5,543 nucleotides of DNA from Sulfurimonas sp. (GTDB taxonomy: Bacteria; Campylobacterota; Campylobacteria; Campylobacterales; Sulfurimonadaceae), in NCBI GenBank assembly GCA_027056465.1, contig JALUKS010000025.1, positions 1-5,543 on the forward strand, read 5' to 3'. Below the pieces are notes generated by a model. The model made no database searches. It was given only the letters and a program-made list of their open reading frames with translations, and was not told where the DNA came from. Within the stretch, counting starts at the first letter, position 1. Every line of letters begins with the position of its first letter. This document shows positions 1 through 5,543 of the stretch, in pieces. The position numbers and the translations under genes are program-made.

Positions 1-1244
1 ATGATGCTGGGATTTTAGGGGAGCTTTTTGAGAACTTCAAAAAAGTGCTTCACCTCCCACAGTTTGATGGCTACCACCACTACCCAGTAGATATTCACTC
101 TATCGAGTCTGTTCGCGCATTAGAGAACATCCAAGAACCTTTTATAGAGTCACTCTATCAAGAGCTTTCAGCTGAAGAGAGAGTTCTTATGAAGATAATA
201 GTTCTCTTCCATGACGCGGGAAAAGGTCGTAAACAAGATCATGCTGAAGTGGGTGCAAAGCTTATCGTGCCATTTTTACGAGATATGAAGATGAGCGAAG
301 ATTTGCAGAGCCGTGGGGTAACACTTATCAAACATCACATACTTATGAGCAGTGTCGCGTTTAAAGAAAATATCTATAACGAAAAAACTCTCTACAGATT
401 TATGTCAAAGATAGATGATATAAAAAATCTCAATATGCTCTATATCCTCACCTATGCAGATATTAAAGGTGTAGGTGGAGAGACGTATAACTCTTTTAAT
501 GCAAAACTACTTCTTGACCTCTACAGAAGTGCCTTAGAAGTTGCTCAAAATAGCAACCGTATTACCGATGCGAAGAAACGCCTTATCATCGAAAATAGAG
601 TCCGTAATCTTGATGCTTTCAAGAAGTTGCCACGCTCGATACAGAAGAAGATACTCAGCATAGAGTCTAATCTCTTCTTTTTTAAGCATACACCTCAAAA
701 TATTTTAGAGATTGTTAAACTCGCTAGAGAGACGCAAAAGTATAGTTTTACCACAAAAAATGAGCACTCACTTACCATAGAGATTTACAGAAAAATCCCG
801 CTTAATATTGGCTACCTTTTAGCTTCTCTTTCACATTTAAGTGTCGCAAATATGGAGATTTTCACCCTCTTTGATGGTATCAAATACTTTAAGATAGATT
901 TTCTACAAAATGTTACGGGAAATGAACTCATAGAGGTACAGGAGAAGATAGACGCTGCATTTGATATGAGCAGAGAGGTAAGCCATAAAAATGTCGAGAT
1001 TAAACGCGAGGAGATTACTCTTGATTGTGATCACTCACTCACACATGCCGAGATACTCATCCATACAAAAAATCAGAGTGGACTGCTTGGCTTTATGATG
1101 TACTGCTTTGAGGAGTTGGGCATAAATATTGTCACAGCAAAGATACACTCTAGTAAACATAAGGTCAGAGATAGCTTTTTAATGGACAAAAATAGTAATA
1201 TATGCAATAATGTTGAAAATATTTATAAGATGTTAGTCAAATAA
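1..1244 (+). CDS. glnD: [Protein-PII] uridylyltransferase / uridylyl-removing enzyme GlnD, C-terminal part (5' end outside window)
   Basis: GlnD uridylylates PII signalling proteins when glutamine is low and removes the UMP when glutamine is high, setting nitrogen assimilation in the cytoplasm. The reading frame is open from base 3, and residues before the GTG at 45 (DAGILGELFENF, then KKVLHLPQFDGYHHYPVDIH) continue the GlnD family pattern, so that GTG is internal. The HD phosphohydrolase domain (uridylyl removal) is clear: His at 96-98, the HD pair in LFHDAGKG at 210-215, DH just after it, HH in IKHHILMS at 333-338, and Asp in TYADI at 459-461. Two C-terminal ACT-like regions follow, about 768-974 and 1044-1241; these bind glutamine in the family. 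The second keeps a SGLL-type turn, while the first is divergent. The N-terminal nucleotidyltransferase domain is not in the window, so its activity cannot be judged. The gene ends in TAA 9 nt before glmS and is probably co-transcribed with it. Identification is firm. Confidence 0.9.
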   Translation, partial: DAGILGELFENFKKVLHLPQFDGYHHYPVDIHSIESVRALENIQEPFIESLYQELSAEERVLMKIIVLFHDAGKGRKQDHAEVGAKLIVPFLRDMKMSEDLQSRGVTLIKHHILMSSVAFKENIYNEKTLYRFMSKIDDIKNLNMLYILTYADIKGVGGETYNSFNAKLLLDLYRSALEVAQNSNRITDAKKRLIIENRVRNLDAFKKLPRSIQKKILSIESNLFFFKHTPQNILEIVKLARETQKYSFTTKNEHSLTIEIYRKIPLNIGYLLASLSHLSVANMEIFTLFDGIKYFKIDFLQNVTGNELIEVQEKIDAAFDMSREVSHKNVEIKREEITLDCDHSLTHAEILIHTKNQSGLLGFMMYCFEELGINIVTAKIHSSKHKVRDSFLMDKNSNICNNVENIYKMLVK

Positions 1245-1247
1245 GGA
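1243..1247 (+). promoter_or_regulatory. Ribosome binding site of glmS, overlapping the glnD stop codon
   Basis: AAGGA starts inside the glnD TAA stop (1242-1244) and ends 6 nt before the glmS ATG at 1254. This is a good Shine-Dalgarno at normal spacing and confirms the glmS start. The overlap means ribosomes terminating on glnD uncover or occupy the site, so translational coupling is plausible; that is inference. Confidence 0.75.
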
Positions 1248-1253
1248 AAAAAT

Positions 1254-3068
1254 ATGTGTGGAATAGTTGGTTATCTAGGGAACAAGAACTCGAAAGAAAT
1301 TTTACTTGATGGGCTTAAAGAGCTTGAGTATCGTGGTTATGACAGTGCAGGCATCGCCGTACTTCAAGAGGGTCACTTTAACAGTTTTAAAGCAACGGGT
1401 AAACTTGTAAACCTAGAGGAGAAGACAAAAGATTTTATCACAGATAAATTCTCTATAGGCATAGGGCATACTCGATGGGCAACTCATGGGAAACCGACAG
1501 AGCTTAATGCTCATCCCCATATTGGGAGTGAATCTTATGTTGTTCATAATGGTATCATCGAAAACTATGCTACACTCAAAAAAGAGCTTATTGCTGATGG
1601 TGTTACCTTTTTAAGTCAGACAGATACGGAGGTCATCGTACACCAGTTTGAGAAAAATCTCAAAAGTGCTAGCTCTGCGTTTGAAGCCTTTGAAAAAACC
1701 ATCTCACAACTTGAGGGTGCTTATGCTATTTTACTTGTAACAAAACGCGAAGAGGAGAGTATCTTCTTTGCCAAACAGGGAAGTCCTATGCTTGTAGGAG
1801 TCAATGCAGAAAATGAGAAGTATTTTGCCTCTTCTGATACACCACTTATAGGACACTGCACAGAGGTAAACTACTTTGATGATGGTGATTTTGGATATGT
1901 AACACCTAAGGAAATTGCACTCTTTTCAAAAGATGGCAAGAAAAAAGCTCCTGCGTTTCAAGCACTGAGCACAAATAAGCTCTCTGCACAAAAAGATGGT
2001 TTTAGATTTTTTATGGAGAAAGAGATTTACGAGCAGGGAACTGTTATCGCCGATACACTTCTTGGTCGTCTTCATGATGATGCAGTAGTTTTTGATGAGC
2101 TTGACCCTACTCTCTTTGATGGCATAAATGAGATAAAACTCTGTGCATGTGGTACATCTTACCACTCTGCTCTTACAGCGACTTATCTCTTTGAACGCTA
2201 CTCGAAAATCAAGACAAGCATAGAAGTCGCTTCTGAGTTTCGATACCGTGAACCTATCATGACAAAAGATACGCTCTTTGTAGTTATCTCTCAAAGTGGC
2301 GAGACTGCCGACACACTTGAAACTCTCAAAATGGCAAAAAAAGCGGGATTAAAAACGCTGGTCATCTGTAACGTCGATAACTCTTCGATGGTGCGTTTAG
2401 CTGATGCTTGCATACTCACTCGTGCAGGTGTAGAAAAAGGGGTCGCTTCAACAAAAGCCTTTGCTACACAAGTAACAGTTTTTTGGATGCTTTCACTCTA
2501 TCTTTCGGGGAGAAACAATGCTCTTTCTAGCGAAGAGATAACAAGACAAATTGCCTTACTTCGTGAAGTGCCAGCCTCTGTAAAAGTGAGTGATGCTATG
2601 CATGAGCGCATCAAACGCCTCTCTAAGCGCTACCTACACGGACATGGTTTTTTCTTTATAGGGCGTGATGTTTTTTATCCTCTTGCATTAGAGGGGGCTT
2701 TAAAACTCAAAGAGATCTCCTATCTTCATGCTGAGGGATACCCTAGTGGAGAGATGAAGCATGGTCCTATCGCGTTGGCTGACCCTGAACTTTTTACAAT
2801 AGCCCTACTTCCTCAACATCTTCTCTATGACAAAGCAAAATCAAATGTCGAAGAGCTAAGTGCAAGAGATAGTACTATCTGTGCTATTAGTGCTGTAGAT
2901 TTTGATAAAGCTGATGATTTTATAGCCATTGATAGATGCAGTGACTATATGCTAGAGTTCTTTGAGATGATGGTTGCAGTGCAGATACTCTCCCTAGAAA
3001 TCTCTATACGCCTTGGAAATGATGTAGATATGCCACGTAATCTTGCAAAAAGTGTTACAGTGGAGTAA
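1254..3068 (+). CDS. glmS: Glutamine--fructose-6-phosphate aminotransferase (isomerizing), GlmS
   Basis: GlmS makes glucosamine-6-phosphate from fructose-6-phosphate and glutamine, the first committed step toward UDP-GlcNAc for peptidoglycan and lipopolysaccharide; it acts in the cytoplasm. The 604-residue length is close to E. coli GlmS (609 codons). The start is fixed by MCGIVGYLG: Cys2 becomes the N-terminal nucleophile after Met removal. The class II glutaminase domain (about 1-240) shows HTRWATHG with R74, the oxyanion-hole pair N99-G100, and D124 in SQTDTE. The isomerase half has two SIS domains: CACGTSYHS (297-305) and SQSGET (346-351) in the first; EGALKLKEISY with E487 and GEMKHGP with H503 in the second. 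The C-terminus DMPRNLAKSVTVE carries K599, equivalent to the E. coli lysine that forms the Schiff base with the sugar. Every catalytic residue checked is present. It follows glnD by 9 nt. There is no room upstream for a glmS ribozyme. No convincing terminator was seen after the stop. Confidence 0.98.
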   Translation: MCGIVGYLGNKNSKEILLDGLKELEYRGYDSAGIAVLQEGHFNSFKATGKLVNLEEKTKDFITDKFSIGIGHTRWATHGKPTELNAHPHIGSESYVVHNGIIENYATLKKELIADGVTFLSQTDTEVIVHQFEKNLKSASSAFEAFEKTISQLEGAYAILLVTKREEESIFFAKQGSPMLVGVNAENEKYFASSDTPLIGHCTEVNYFDDGDFGYVTPKEIALFSKDGKKKAPAFQALSTNKLSAQKDGFRFFMEKEIYEQGTVIADTLLGRLHDDAVVFDELDPTLFDGINEIKLCACGTSYHSALTATYLFERYSKIKTSIEVASEFRYREPIMTKDTLFVVISQSGETADTLETLKMAKKAGLKTLVICNVDNSSMVRLADACILTRAGVEKGVASTKAFATQVTVFWMLSLYLSGRNNALSSEEITRQIALLREVPASVKVSDAMHERIKRLSKRYLHGHGFFFIGRDVFYPLALEGALKLKEISYLHAEGYPSGEMKHGPIALADPELFTIALLPQHLLYDKAKSNVEELSARDSTICAISAVDFDKADDFIAIDRCSDYMLEFFEMMVAVQILSLEISIRLGNDVDMPRNLAKSVTVE

Positions 3069-3082
3069 TTAAGCTCTTTTTA

Positions 3083-3111
3083 TTTTCATCTTAGATAGCT
3101 TTGGTTATAAT
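3083..3111 (+). promoter_or_regulatory. Likely sigma-70-type promoter of the diguanylate cyclase gene
   Basis: A perfect -10 hexamer TATAAT lies at 3106-3111. Seventeen bases upstream, TTTTCA at 3083-3088 matches 4 of 6 of the -35 consensus, within a T-rich stretch (3076-3090). A strong -10 with a weak -35 and T-rich upstream DNA is the pattern described for Campylobacter and Helicobacter housekeeping promoters. The expected start is near 3117-3119, giving a leader of about 20 nt. The next ATG has only a weak AAAG (3127-3130) as Shine-Dalgarno, so expression may be modest. The position between a complete glmS and the next gene supports a separate transcription unit, although read-through from glmS is not excluded. 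Confidence 0.6.
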
Positions 3112-3124
3112 ATAGTATTATAAC
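3104..3124. repeat. Perfect 9+9 bp inverted repeat spanning the -10, candidate operator
   Basis: GTTATAATA (3104-3112) and TATTATAAC (3116-3124) are exact reverse complements around a 3-base spacer TAG. The dyad contains the whole -10 hexamer and the expected transcription start. A dimeric repressor bound here would block RNA polymerase. It is AT-rich, so as an RNA hairpin it would be weak, and it has no U-tract that would make it a terminator. No regulator gene is visible in the window, and the site matches no operator I can name. Confidence 0.5.
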
Positions 3125-3138
3125 ACAAAGTAAACTCT

Positions 3139-4998
3139 ATGCAAACAAAACAAAAACTTCTCCTCATTGTAACCATTATGCTTCTACTTCTTACTGGTGC
3201 AACAATTATCAATGTTGGTTTAAACTTTCGTAACTACAGTATAATCAATGCTAAAGAGAAAGCTAAAATGGTTGCTGCAGTAGTCAAAGATGGTCTCACT
3301 GCTCACATGGTTAATGGCATTATGGATAAACGCCAATACTTTCTTGACCAAATTTCAACAAATAACGAGTATATAAAATCTCTTTGGATTGTACGCTCTC
3401 AAAATGTTATCAAACAGTATGGCAAAGGTTTTCATAGTGAAACAGTTCGTGATGCCATAGATAAAAAAGTTCTCTCTAATGGTAAAGCTATTAACCAAAT
3501 AGATGAAACAGCAGATAAGACAATGCTTAGAGTAACCATACCATATAATGCAATTATTACAAACAATAGTGCAAAATGCCTTGAGTGTCACAATGTAAAT
3601 GCGGGTGATACACTTGGTGCTATTAGTATGGAACTTAATATTTCTGGGATGAGAAGCAATGGTATTTTTGCAATTACAAAAATCATTTCACTCAATCTTA
3701 TTTTTATTCTCATAGTTTTATACCTAATTAATCGTTATATTACACCCTATATGAAACTCTTCTCAAATATTCAAACTGGAATCAAAAAAGCATATAGTGG
3801 AGACTTTACTCATGAGTTCGAGACAACTGTAGGTGGCGAAGGTGGAGATATAGCACTACAGATGAATGAACTTTTCAAAAAGATGCAGAGCACCTTTGGG
3901 GATATTAAATATAACCTTGCTACTTTTATACCACAAGGAACTGTTTCAGGAAATGACCCACTCTATGAGGCTAAAACAATTATAAAAGAGCTCTCAGATA
4001 TTTATAAATTTAAAAAGACTATTGAGCTTGATGACTCAAAAGAGTTAGTTTATACTCGGATTGTTGCTGTTTTAAAAAATAAGTACAATCTTAAACATTT
4101 AAGCCTCTATGAAATTGATACGAGGAAAAACAGAAGAAATCTTATTTTTAGTTCAGAGGAACCAGCCATCTGTCACAAAGAGATAGATAACGATGCAGGA
4201 CTCTGTCGAGCTTATAGAACGCAAACAGATATTATTTCAACTGACTTTGATAAGCTATGTCAAAATTGTGATTTATGTGACACTAATCATAAAAATTATA
4301 TCTGCATACCATTTACTATTAATGATGATAATGCACTTATCCTCTCTCTTAGTACAGAGAATAAGGCAGATATAAACAGTATCAATGCTAAAATCCCAAG
4401 TATAAGAAACTATCTCGAAGCAGCAAAGCCTGTAATAGAGAGTAAGCTTCTTATGTCTCAACTTCGAGACACCTCTCTTCGTGATGGAATGACAGGGCTT
4501 TACAATAGACGTTTTTTAGAAGAGTTTATAGATCAAGTGATGCAACAAGCAACTAGAGATAAGCAAACATATAGTGTTATGATGCTAGATGTTGATTTCT
4601 TTAAAATGGTTAATGACACTTATGGACATGATGTTGGAGATAAGGTCATCGTAGCTATTGGTGAACTTCTTCGATCAAGTATTAGAGAGTCTGATCTCGC
4701 TATTCGTTATGGTGGAGAGGAGTTTGTTATTCTTCTTCACAATACGGATAAGGAAGGCACACAGCTAGTTGCAAAGAAGATTCATGAAAGTTTTGCACAG
4801 CTTGTGTTTGATGTAGGTAATGGTGAAACACTTAGCAAAACACTCAGTATTGGTATAGCTAATTTTCCTACAGATGGAGATACAATTTGGAAAGCTATCA
4901 AATTTGCTGACACGGCACTCTATGTAGCAAAAACAACAGGAAGAGATAAGATAGTAAACTATAAACCAGAGATGAGTGAGGGTGGCGAACTTCGATAA
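3139..4998 (+). CDS. Membrane diguanylate cyclase with periplasmic heme-c (CXXCH) sensor region, HAMP-like linker, Cys-rich GAF-like region and GGDEF domain
   Basis: The protein should make cyclic di-GMP from two GTP at the inner membrane. Of its 619 residues, 6-27 form a first transmembrane helix and about 176-197 a second. The roughly 148 residues between them should be periplasmic and carry one CLECH heme-c attachment motif (147-151), followed by GDTLGAISMEL, as in periplasmic PAS/Cache-like heme sensors. A HAMP-like segment follows (about 198-255). Residues about 285-440 look GAF-like and hold a cysteine group: C345-H346, C356, C374-x2-C377-x2-C380 and C389. A helical linker leads to DGMTGLYNRR and the GGDEF domain (about 446-606). 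That domain has metal and guanine residues D484, N492 and D501, the active motif RYGGEEF (523-529), and the inhibitory-site motif RESD (516-519) five residues before GGEEF. An active, product-inhibited enzyme is therefore expected. The start is chosen because it directly precedes the first membrane helix; its Shine-Dalgarno is weak. The GGDEF call is near certain; the heme and GAF readings are inferred from motifs. Confidence 0.93.
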   Translation: MQTKQKLLLIVTIMLLLLTGATIINVGLNFRNYSIINAKEKAKMVAAVVKDGLTAHMVNGIMDKRQYFLDQISTNNEYIKSLWIVRSQNVIKQYGKGFHSETVRDAIDKKVLSNGKAINQIDETADKTMLRVTIPYNAIITNNSAKCLECHNVNAGDTLGAISMELNISGMRSNGIFAITKIISLNLIFILIVLYLINRYITPYMKLFSNIQTGIKKAYSGDFTHEFETTVGGEGGDIALQMNELFKKMQSTFGDIKYNLATFIPQGTVSGNDPLYEAKTIIKELSDIYKFKKTIELDDSKELVYTRIVAVLKNKYNLKHLSLYEIDTRKNRRNLIFSSEEPAICHKEIDNDAGLCRAYRTQTDIISTDFDKLCQNCDLCDTNHKNYICIPFTINDDNALILSLSTENKADINSINAKIPSIRNYLEAAKPVIESKLLMSQLRDTSLRDGMTGLYNRRFLEEFIDQVMQQATRDKQTYSVMMLDVDFFKMVNDTYGHDVGDKVIVAIGELLRSSIRESDLAIRYGGEEFVILLHNTDKEGTQLVAKKIHESFAQLVFDVGNGETLSKTLSIGIANFPTDGDTIWKAIKFADTALYVAKTTGRDKIVNYKPEMSEGGELR

Positions 4999-5007
4999 GG
5001 ATTAGAT

Positions 5008-5032
5008 TTATGCCTCAAAAAGAGAGGCATAA
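5008..5032. terminator. Hairpin between convergent genes, probable bidirectional terminator
   Basis: TTATGCCTC (5008-5016) pairs perfectly with GAGGCATAA (5024-5032) around a 7-base A-rich loop: a 9-bp stem with a GC-rich core. It lies in the 39-bp gap between the stop of the diguanylate cyclase and the stop of the opposing DAHP synthase gene, where a shared terminator is expected. The downstream U-tract is poor on both strands (TAGTTCTATTT on +), so termination may be leaky, or the hairpin may mainly protect the 3' ends of both messages. Confidence 0.65.
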
Positions 5033-5037
5033 TAGTT

Positions 5038-5543
5038 CTATTTATGAGCCTCTTTAAGTGAATCTGCTATTAAAAATGCAAGTTCTAAAGATTGGTCTGC
5101 GTTTAAACGAGGGTCACAATGTGTATGGTAACGAGAAGATAAATCCTCTTCAGTTACTGTAAAACTACCACCGATACACTCAGTAACATTTTTCCCTGTC
5201 ATCTCAAGATGAACACCACCTGCATGAGTCCCCTCTGCTTTGTGGATTTGGAAAAACTCTTTCATCTCAGTAAGAATAGCATCTACTGGACGAGTCTTAT
5301 AGTTGTTTGAAGATTTGATAGTATTTCCGTGCATAGGGTCACACGACCATACTACTTTCATTCCCTCTTTTTCTACTGCTCTAATGAGAGCTGGCATACC
5401 ACCATTTTCTCTATCACCACCAACTTTTCCAGCACCCATACGAACGATAACATTTAATCGACCCGCTTCGTTTTCAGGATTAAGTTCTGCACAAAGTTTT
5501 ACTAAATCCTCTGGGTCCATAGATGGTCCAGCTTTTACACCTA
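5038..5543 (-). CDS. Class II 3-deoxy-7-phosphoheptulonate (DAHP) synthase, C-terminal part (5' end outside window)
   Basis: This enzyme condenses phosphoenolpyruvate and erythrose-4-phosphate to DAHP, the first step of the shikimate pathway to aromatic amino acids. About 167 codons are visible out of roughly 450 usual for the family. The frame stays open to the window edge, reading GVKAGPS before the methionine at 5518-5520, which matches the conserved GKVGPS-type segment; that methionine is therefore internal. Class II (plant/Mycobacterium AroG-like) signatures follow: LNPENEAGRLNVIVRMG, WSCDPMHGNT, GTHAGGVHLEMTGKNVTEC and CDPRLNADQSLELAF. The metal-binding His (codon 5329-5331), Glu (5203-5205) and Asp (5113-5115) known from the Mycobacterium enzyme are all present. 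The metal-binding Cys and any N-terminal regulatory region lie outside the window. It runs convergently toward the diguanylate cyclase gene, with a hairpin between the two stops. The gene symbol is left blank because naming varies (aroF, aroG or aroH). Confidence 0.95.
   Translation of the reverse strand, partial: GVKAGPSMDPEDLVKLCAELNPENEAGRLNVIVRMGAGKVGGDRENGGMPALIRAVEKEGMKVVWSCDPMHGNTIKSSNNYKTRPVDAILTEMKEFFQIHKAEGTHAGGVHLEMTGKNVTECIGGSFTVTEEDLSSRYHTHCDPRLNADQSLELAFLIADSLKEAHK

Noticed and set aside
45..47. GTG as the start of the first gene
   Set aside because: The frame is open to the window edge, and the residues before the GTG fit the GlnD family, so the gene begins upstream of the window.
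1926..2294. Minus-strand open frame of 122 codons inside glmS
   Set aside because: It is fully antisense to conserved glmS coding sequence, and its translation shows no recognisable domain and a composition typical of a shadow frame.
3071..3101. AAGCT / AGCTT pairing after glmS as a terminator
   Set aside because: It is only a 5-bp stem with a 21-base loop and no T-run after it; too weak to call.
3102..3111. Extended -10 (TGN-TATAAT) at the diguanylate cyclase promoter
   Set aside because: The TG at 3102-3103 is two bases, not one, from the hexamer, so it is not a canonical extended -10.
3355..3591. Minus-strand open frame of 78 codons inside the diguanylate cyclase gene
   Set aside because: It is antisense to the sensor region and rich in Cys, Ile and Tyr from reverse-read AT-rich codons; no start signals or family resemblance were seen.
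4171..4176. Cys-His pair in the GAF-like region as a second heme-c site
   Set aside because: The preceding residues do not give CXXCH, and the segment is predicted cytoplasmic, where heme c is not attached.
4193..4461. Two short overlapping open frames, one per strand, inside the GAF-like region
   Set aside because: Both lie in other frames of a well-supported long gene and show no coding character of their own.
5518..5520. ATG (minus strand) as the start of the DAHP synthase gene
   Set aside because: Conserved family residues GVKAGPS precede it in the same frame and the open frame runs off the window; a start here would leave only the C-terminal third of the enzyme.

Overview
The window is AT-rich bacterial chromosomal DNA with two complete and two edge-truncated protein-coding genes. 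Gene content and style suggest a Campylobacterota (epsilonproteobacterial) bacterium, perhaps a Sulfurimonas/Sulfurovum-like lineage. The clues are a GlnD/GlmS pair, a class II DAHP synthase, a T-rich promoter with a good TATAAT but a poor -35, and a membrane diguanylate cyclase with a c-type heme motif. This placement is inference from impressions of sequence similarity; no search was run.

Layout: (1) 1-1244 (+) is the C-terminal part of glnD, the PII uridylyltransferase/uridylyl-removing enzyme, with its HD domain and two ACT-like regions; its start lies upstream of the window. (2) 1254-3068 (+) is complete glmS, glucosamine-6-phosphate synthase, only 9 nt behind glnD and with its Shine-Dalgarno overlapping the glnD stop, so the two are probably one operon. 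(3) 3069-3138 is a 70-bp gap with a likely promoter whose -10 lies inside a perfect 9+9 bp inverted repeat. (4) 3139-4998 (+) is a complete 619-residue membrane-bound GGDEF protein. It has a periplasmic sensor region with a CXXCH heme-c motif, a HAMP-like linker, a cysteine-rich GAF-like region and an intact GGEEF domain with I-site. (5) 4999-5037 is a short convergent gap with a hairpin likely to act as a terminator. (6) 5038-5543 (-) is the C-terminal part of a class II DAHP synthase; its start lies beyond the right edge.

Functionally, glnD and glmS meet at glutamine: GlnD reports glutamine status to PII, and GlmS spends glutamine to make glucosamine-6-phosphate for the cell envelope. The diguanylate cyclase appears to be a separate transcription unit that could convert a periplasmic redox or ligand signal, and possibly a second cytoplasmic thiol or metal signal, into cyclic di-GMP. 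The DAHP synthase belongs to aromatic amino-acid biosynthesis and has no evident link to the others. The most interesting part of the window is the two-sensor architecture of the diguanylate cyclase and the dyad over its promoter. No mobile element, CRISPR array, tRNA or rRNA was seen.
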